64,000 bases of DNA. It comes from Actinocorallia herbida (GTDB lineage: Bacteria; Actinomycetota; Actinomycetes; Streptosporangiales; Streptosporangiaceae). The DNA lies in assembly GCF_003751225.1 (NCBI RefSeq), contig NZ_RJKE01000001.1, positions 6,448,001 to 6,512,000 on the forward strand, written 5' to 3'. Positions 59,851-64,000 of this stretch are shown piece by piece (position 1 is the stretch's first letter; the number at the start of each line of letters is the position of its first letter). A program made the translations under genes and the position numbers. Under the pieces are notes generated by a model that did not search any database, was not told the DNA's origin, and was given only the letters and a program-made list of their open reading frames with translations.

Positions 59851-59915
59851 CCCGCCGGCGGCACGGCACCACCCCCCACGGCCGGGTCCCCGAGACGATC
59901 CGGCGCCCGGCCGCG

Positions 59916-61013
59916 TCAGGACGGCTTGTCGGGGGCGGGGCCGGCCGGGCCGAGGTCGGTGAGCGGGTGTTCCTCGACCTTGTAGCGGCGGATGTAGGTG
60001 GTGAGGAAGGCCTGGAGGGTGGCGCCGGCCGGCAGCGCGAGGATCGCCCCTGGCGCCCCCAGGAGCGACGCCCCGGCGAGGACGAGGCCGAAGGCGACGG
60101 CCGGGTGCATGTCCATGCTGGCGGCGGTGACCTTCGGCTGGAGCACGTAGTTCTCGAACTGCTGGTAGGCCACGATGAACAGCAGCACCCACAGGGCCGT
60201 CGACGGGCTCTGCGCGAGCGCGACGAGCACGGGCACCGCGCCCGCGATGTAGGTGCCGACGGTCGGGATGAACTGCGACACGAGCCCGACGAAGATCGCC
60301 AGCGTGATCGCGTTGGGGACGCCGAGCAGTTGCAGCGCCACGAAGTGCGCCACCGCGGAGAAGATCGCGAGGACCAGGCGCGAGTACAGGTAGCCGCCGG
60401 TCTTCTCGATGGCGATCTCCCAGGCGCGCAGCACGTCGCGCTGCCGGGCGGGCGGCAGGAGGGCACAGACGGTCCGGCGGAGGCTCGGCCCGTCGGCGCA
60501 CAGGTAGAAGGTGAACAGGGCGACGCCGAAGGTCTGGAACAGCACCGAGACCGCGCCGGTGCCGATGCCCCAGACGTTCCCGGCCACGGAGGTGAAGTAG
60601 CGGTCCAGGTTCGAGCGTGTCTGGGTGATCTGGTCGGTGATGTCCGACGGCGATAGATCAAGGCGGAAGGTCCGGTTCGCCCATCCAATGATCGCGTCGA
60701 CCCGGGAGGGGAAGTCGTTCGCCAGGTTCTGGACCTGGTCGACCAGCAGGCTGCCCAGCAGCGCGACGAACGCCGCGAAGATCGCGAGCAGGAGCACGAA
60801 GATCAGGCCCGTGGACAGGCCGCGCGGCCAGCCGCGGGCGGCGAGCGCGTTCACCGCGGGCTCGATCGCGAACGACAGGAACAGCGAGACCAGCACGAGG
60901 ATCAGCAGGCCCTGGAGGCGGTCGAGGATCCACAGCCCGGCGAGGAACGCCAGCACCGACAGCGCCGCCAGCAGGAAGGCCCGCGGCAGCCAACCCGGCA
61001 TCCGGTCTCGCAT
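59916..61013 (-). CDS. AI-2E family transporter (PerM-like permease)
   Basis: 365 residues with about eight transmembrane helices. Family motifs include the SLFLSFAIEPAVNALAARGW segment after helix 2, FGVALFTFYLCADGPSLRR, FVGLVSQFIPTVGTYIAGAV and VAYQQFENYVLQPKVTAASM (the conserved QxxE...PK signature). Members are proposed to move small molecules or sodium; the link to AI-2 is established only for TqsA. The C-terminal ~25 residues are Pro/Asp-rich and cytoplasmic. Single gene. Confidence 0.93.
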   Translation of the reverse strand: MRDRMPGWLPRAFLLAALSVLAFLAGLWILDRLQGLLILVLVSLFLSFAIEPAVNALAARGWPRGLSTGLIFVLLLAIFAAFVALLGSLLVDQVQNLANDFPSRVDAIIGWANRTFRLDLSPSDITDQITQTRSNLDRYFTSVAGNVWGIGTGAVSVLFQTFGVALFTFYLCADGPSLRRTVCALLPPARQRDVLRAWEIAIEKTGGYLYSRLVLAIFSAVAHFVALQLLGVPNAITLAIFVGLVSQFIPTVGTYIAGAVPVLVALAQSPSTALWVLLFIVAYQQFENYVLQPKVTAASMDMHPAVAFGLVLAGASLLGAPGAILALPAGATLQAFLTTYIRRYKVEEHPLTDLGPAGPAPDKPS

Positions 61014-61198
61014 CCGGTCAACCTAGCCCGGCCCGTCCCCGCGCTCTCGGATCGACACCCGCCGAACCTCCGGCGTACCCGGCCGCGATTGCCTACAGTG
61101 GCGTTCGTCATGCTTTGGTCGTAGACCCGGCAATCGGGGGCGATGAGCGGTACGGGAGGATGTGTTCCCCGACGTCACCGTGACCGGGAAGGAGCACA

Positions 61199-61741
61199 GT
61201 GAATCGCAGACTGCTGCGCGTGGGCGTGCGGCTGCACCCGGACAAGGGGATGGTCCGGGTGCATGACCTGGGGTCGGACCCGACGAGCCTCCAGGCCCCG
61301 CCGCCTCCCGGCACCTCCCTGGTCAGCGTCGGCTACGACCAGATGTGGATCGGCAGCCTCCAGGACGACGTCGCCATCACGCTCCTGCTGGAGGAATGGG
61401 ACACCGAGCCCCCGTCGTCGCCCGGCCCGTGGGAGCAGGAGGCGTTCAGCGAGCTGTACCTCCGCGGCGCGGTCGCGGTGTCGACCGCGACCGGGGAGCC
61501 GGTCCTGCACGGGATCAGGCTGGTCGGCGGGGTGGGCCGCTACCACCTCGCCGTCCGGGCCAGGCACCGCGCCGAGATCGCCCGGCTGTACGACGATCTG
61601 CTCGACCGGTTCCGCGACGGTTTCAACGCCGAGTTCCAGGCGGCGCTGCGGGCGCTGGAGGGCGTCGAGCACTACCTCGTGCAGTTCTGGCCGGTCCAGT
61701 CGGCGGGTCCGGTGCGCGTGCTCACCGACTCGCCGATCTGA
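61199..61741 (+). CDS. Conserved-looking protein of unknown function
   Basis: 180 residues from the GTG at 61199, with AAGGAG upstream. Beta-rich N-terminal half (RVGVRLHPDKGMVRVHDLGS, SLVSVGYDQMWIGSL), an acidic middle (LLLEEWDTEPPSSPGPWEQE), and a helix-rich end (RAEIARLYDDLLDRFRDGFN). No signal peptide, membrane helix or catalytic motif is recognised. The steady codon pattern and ribosome-binding site mark it as a gene. It is convergent with the STAND-like ATPase gene, nine bases apart. Confidence 0.65.
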   Translation: MNRRLLRVGVRLHPDKGMVRVHDLGSDPTSLQAPPPPGTSLVSVGYDQMWIGSLQDDVAITLLLEEWDTEPPSSPGPWEQEAFSELYLRGAVAVSTATGEPVLHGIRLVGGVGRYHLAVRARHRAEIARLYDDLLDRFRDGFNAEFQAALRALEGVEHYLVQFWPVQSAGPVRVLTDSPI

Positions 61742-61749
61742 GGCGCCGT

Positions 61750-63999
61750 TCAGGGCACCGGTTCGAGCCCCCGGACCAGGTCGGCGCAGATCGAGCGGGC
61801 ACCGAGGTCGAAGCCGCTGGGGGTGGCCACACAGGCGACCGCCGCGTTGGTCGCCCCGGTGGTCTTCGCGGCGTTGACCCGCTCGCGCGTCATGGTGATC
61901 GTGCAGGTCGCGGCCGCCGGTCCGGTGTCGCAGCCGTACCAGACCGGGGTCCGGTCGATCGCCGAGTCGTCGAGGTACCTGCCCTTCGCGGGGACCTGGC
62001 CGGTGATGACGGCCTTGAGGGTGATGCTCTGGCCCACCGACAGGCGGAACTCGCCGCACCGGCGCCGGCCGGTGATGGGGTCGGTCTCGCCGATCTCGTC
62101 GGTCTCGTGGCGGCACACGGCGGGGGCTCCCTCGATCTCCACCCGCCACTGGGTCGGCGCCCGGAGGGTGACGACGCCCGTCGCGCTGCCCGGCCCCACG
62201 GGGTTGCGGGCGGTGAGCACCTCGCACTCGCGGCGGGCGACGGCGTCGCGCGGGCCCGTGGTGGTCGCGCACACGACGTGGTCCCGCTCGGCGGTGACGG
62301 TGCATTCGGTGGACACCGGGCCTTCGTCGCAGCCCCAGTACCGCAGGACGACGCCCTGGGTGGCGCGCGGCTCGACCATCACGGCGGTGGCCTCGCCCTT
62401 GTCCGCGTTGACGACCGTGCTGCAGTTCGTACCGGTTCCGGAGGGCGTGCAGGTGGAGTCGCCCGGGAGGTCCACCGTCACCACGTCGCTGCGGACCATG
62501 AGGCGGACCGCGACGGTGTCGCCGGACACGGCGCGCACCCCGGCGTAGCCGCCCGCGATCGCGGCGACCGCCAGGCCCCCGGCGAGCGCGATCTTGACGC
62601 GGCCCGGGGAAGAGGGCAGCGCGTGGCGGGCTCTGCCGTTGCCGCGCTGCGCCTTGGCCTCGTCCTCGCGGGGTGCGGGGGGCCGCGGGCGCGCCGCGGC
62701 CTCGGCCCGGCCGCCGACGGACCGGACGGGCGCGGCCGGCGCGGGCGCGAAGTGCAGCTCGGCGACGGACGCGCCGTGCCGGACCGCCTCGCGGGCCTCC
62801 TCGGTGAGGCCCGCGCCGACCGGGTCGCCCAGCTCCCGCCACAGCACCGCGGCCGCGGCGAGCGCCGAGGCGGACGCGGCCCTGCGCCCGCTCAGCAGCA
62901 GCCGCACCCCGTCCTCGTGCAGCAGGTGCGCGAGGGTGCGGCGGTCGCCTGCGCGTTCGGCGGCGGCCTTGCCCTGCTCAAGGATGCGGCCCCAGGAGCC
63001 GAGCCGCAGAGAGCGGGCGGCGCCTTCGGAGGCGGCGCGCGCCAACAGGCCGCCGGACTCCGGATCGCCGGTGCGGGACGCCGCGGCGACCACCGCCGCG
63101 ATGAGCTCGCCGTGCGCCGCGACGTCCTCGGGCGTCCGTCCTGGCGATCCCGTCCAGGCCCGCAGGACGCGCGCGGTGGCCCGTACGTCGGACGCGCCGG
63201 GGTTGGGCGCGACGACGGGGCCGGGCGCGACCCGGTAGCCGTCGCCGGTCTCCACGGCGAGGCCGCAGCGGGTGAGCCGGTCCGCGCCCGCCGCGCCGAG
63301 CGGCACGAGGTCGTCCAGCACGTCGGGACGCACGGTGCCGCAGCCGGGCAGGGCCAGCAGGGTCAGGACCCGCAGGGCCGACTCGTCGAGGGCCTCGATG
63401 AGGGAAGGCACGAGGTCGCCTACGCGGCCGGGCGACGGGAGGTCGCCGGTGGCGCCGCTCGCGGCGACCCGCAGCAGCGCGAGGGGCTCTCCGCCGGCGG
63501 CGCGCCACAGCTCCAGGGCCCGCGCGCCTTCGGCGTCGACCGGGTCGCGGCCTAGCGCGCTGCGCAGCAGCGCCAGCCCCGGAACCTTGTCCAGGCCCTG
63601 GAGCTTCAGGACGGCGTCCTCGTCGAGGCCGGAACGCGCGGTGCCGGAGAAGACGACGGAGCCGGCGGGGACCGCGTCGAGCAGCCTGTCCACGGCGGCG
63701 GCCGCGAGATCGTCGATGATCAGGCGAACCGGGACCGGGGCGAGCAGCCGCCGCGCCTCGGCCTCGGCCGGGCGGTGTCCGGGCGCGTCGAAGCACGCCT
63801 CGAACACGTCCTGGACCAGGTCGCCGGTGTCGCGCCCGGTGGCGTCGAGGTAGACGAGTCCGGTGCCACCGTGCAGGTGCGCGGCCTTGCGCAGGAGGGT
63901 GCTCTTGCCGACGCCCGCGCCGCCGCGCACGTGCAGGGTCCGGCCCGCTTCCAGGGCCCGGACGACGGACGCGGTCTCGGCGTCCCGTCCGTAGAGCAC
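61750..63999 (-). CDS. STAND-like ATPase with transmembrane helix and extracytoplasmic Cys-rich repeat, 5' end at window edge
   Basis: 749 residues visible from the GTG at 63999; the frame is open to the window edge, so it may start further up. The start LYGRDAETASVVRALEAGR is typical of actinobacterial AAA/STAND ATPases. Walker A is VRGGAGVGKSTLLR (residues ~24-37), Walker B is VRLIIDDLA, and a GxP-like motif is in RAAGGEPLALLR. One transmembrane helix (VKIALAGGLAVAAIAGGYAG) precedes two related extracytoplasmic segments with YWGCDEGPVSTECTVTAERD and WYGCDTGPAAATCTITMTRE. Cys pairs (for example in STCTPSGTGTNCST) suggest disulfides. It could sense an outside signal; no effector domain is visible. 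Confidence 0.75.
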   Translation of the reverse strand: MLYGRDAETASVVRALEAGRTLHVRGGAGVGKSTLLRKAAHLHGGTGLVYLDATGRDTGDLVQDVFEACFDAPGHRPAEAEARRLLAPVPVRLIIDDLAAAAVDRLLDAVPAGSVVFSGTARSGLDEDAVLKLQGLDKVPGLALLRSALGRDPVDAEGARALELWRAAGGEPLALLRVAASGATGDLPSPGRVGDLVPSLIEALDESALRVLTLLALPGCGTVRPDVLDDLVPLGAAGADRLTRCGLAVETGDGYRVAPGPVVAPNPGASDVRATARVLRAWTGSPGRTPEDVAAHGELIAAVVAAASRTGDPESGGLLARAASEGAARSLRLGSWGRILEQGKAAAERAGDRRTLAHLLHEDGVRLLLSGRRAASASALAAAAVLWRELGDPVGAGLTEEAREAVRHGASVAELHFAPAPAAPVRSVGGRAEAAARPRPPAPREDEAKAQRGNGRARHALPSSPGRVKIALAGGLAVAAIAGGYAGVRAVSGDTVAVRLMVRSDVVTVDLPGDSTCTPSGTGTNCSTVVNADKGEATAVMVEPRATQGVVLRYWGCDEGPVSTECTVTAERDHVVCATTTGPRDAVARRECEVLTARNPVGPGSATGVVTLRAPTQWRVEIEGAPAVCRHETDEIGETDPITGRRRCGEFRLSVGQSITLKAVITGQVPAKGRYLDDSAIDRTPVWYGCDTGPAAATCTITMTRERVNAAKTTGATNAAVACVATPSGFDLGARSICADLVRGLEPVP

Positions 64000-64000
64000 C

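Overview
The window is very GC-rich double-stranded chromosomal DNA from an actinomycete. GTG and TTG starts, ATGA/GTGA translational coupling, many TetR/MarR regulators, Lrp/AzlCD, PucR-type regulators, DUF3040-, DUF6221- and DUF2804-type proteins and heterodimeric ABC exporters all fit a Streptosporangiales/Thermomonosporaceae-like (Actinomadura-like) host. That placement is inferred from gene style, not from a marker gene. I see no rRNA, tRNA, CRISPR array, transposase or phage module. The window looks like an accessory-rich chromosome arm made of short operons.

Layout. 1-5086: the end of a two-component system (kinase tail plus LuxR-type regulator), a degenerate ~60-66 bp repeat block, HAD phosphatase, YceI/MarR divergent pair, Nudix hydrolase, CoA-binding protein and small membrane proteins. 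5087-12906: orphan palindrome, PucR/CdaR regulator, a large GT2-TagF wall-polymer transferase, a 67-residue EF-hand protein, AraC regulator and a methyltransferase. 12907-13689: decayed DNA carrying a frameshifted SLOG-like (Rossmann) gene remnant and the tail of a possible XRE-type regulator. 13690-19277: a tightly coupled six-gene operon made of a PLP decarboxylase, a PaaK/LuxE-like adenylating enzyme and four tandem paralogues resembling AidA/PixA inclusion-body proteins. 19816-32566: AzlCD with divergent Lrp, PhyH dioxygenase, acyl-CoA synthetase, DUF1266, TetR plus heterodimeric ABC exporter, aldo/keto reductase and a TPR/Sel1-like protein. 32579-38353: TetR/GPH transporter/sphingosine-phosphate-lyase-like enzyme/DUF2804 operon and a thiolase. 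38529-47063: ammonium transporter, secreted anchored protein, MarR, MpaB-like oxygenase, DHA2 exporter with divergent TetR, and an SDR/TetR pair.

47063-53094: MarR and a divergent flavin monooxygenase fused to DUF3237, separated by a perfect 28-bp palindrome; ten tandem 61-62 bp repeats; a CocE-type hydrolase; and a pentapeptide-repeat gene that has lost its stop. 53153-59520: the most interesting block. A fatty acyl desaturase is divergent from an ATGA-coupled operon encoding a P450, a cyclooxygenase-like heme dioxygenase, a lipase-like/acetoacetate-decarboxylase-like fusion and a small helical protein. Conserved-residue changes (distal His lost in the dioxygenase, I-helix Thr replaced by Asn in the P450) suggest a bacterial oxylipin pathway in which the dioxygenase makes a fatty acid hydroperoxide and the P450 rearranges it. 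59521-64000: MerR remnant, AI-2E-type permease, an unknown protein, and the 3' part of a STAND-like ATPase with an extracytoplasmic Cys-rich tail.
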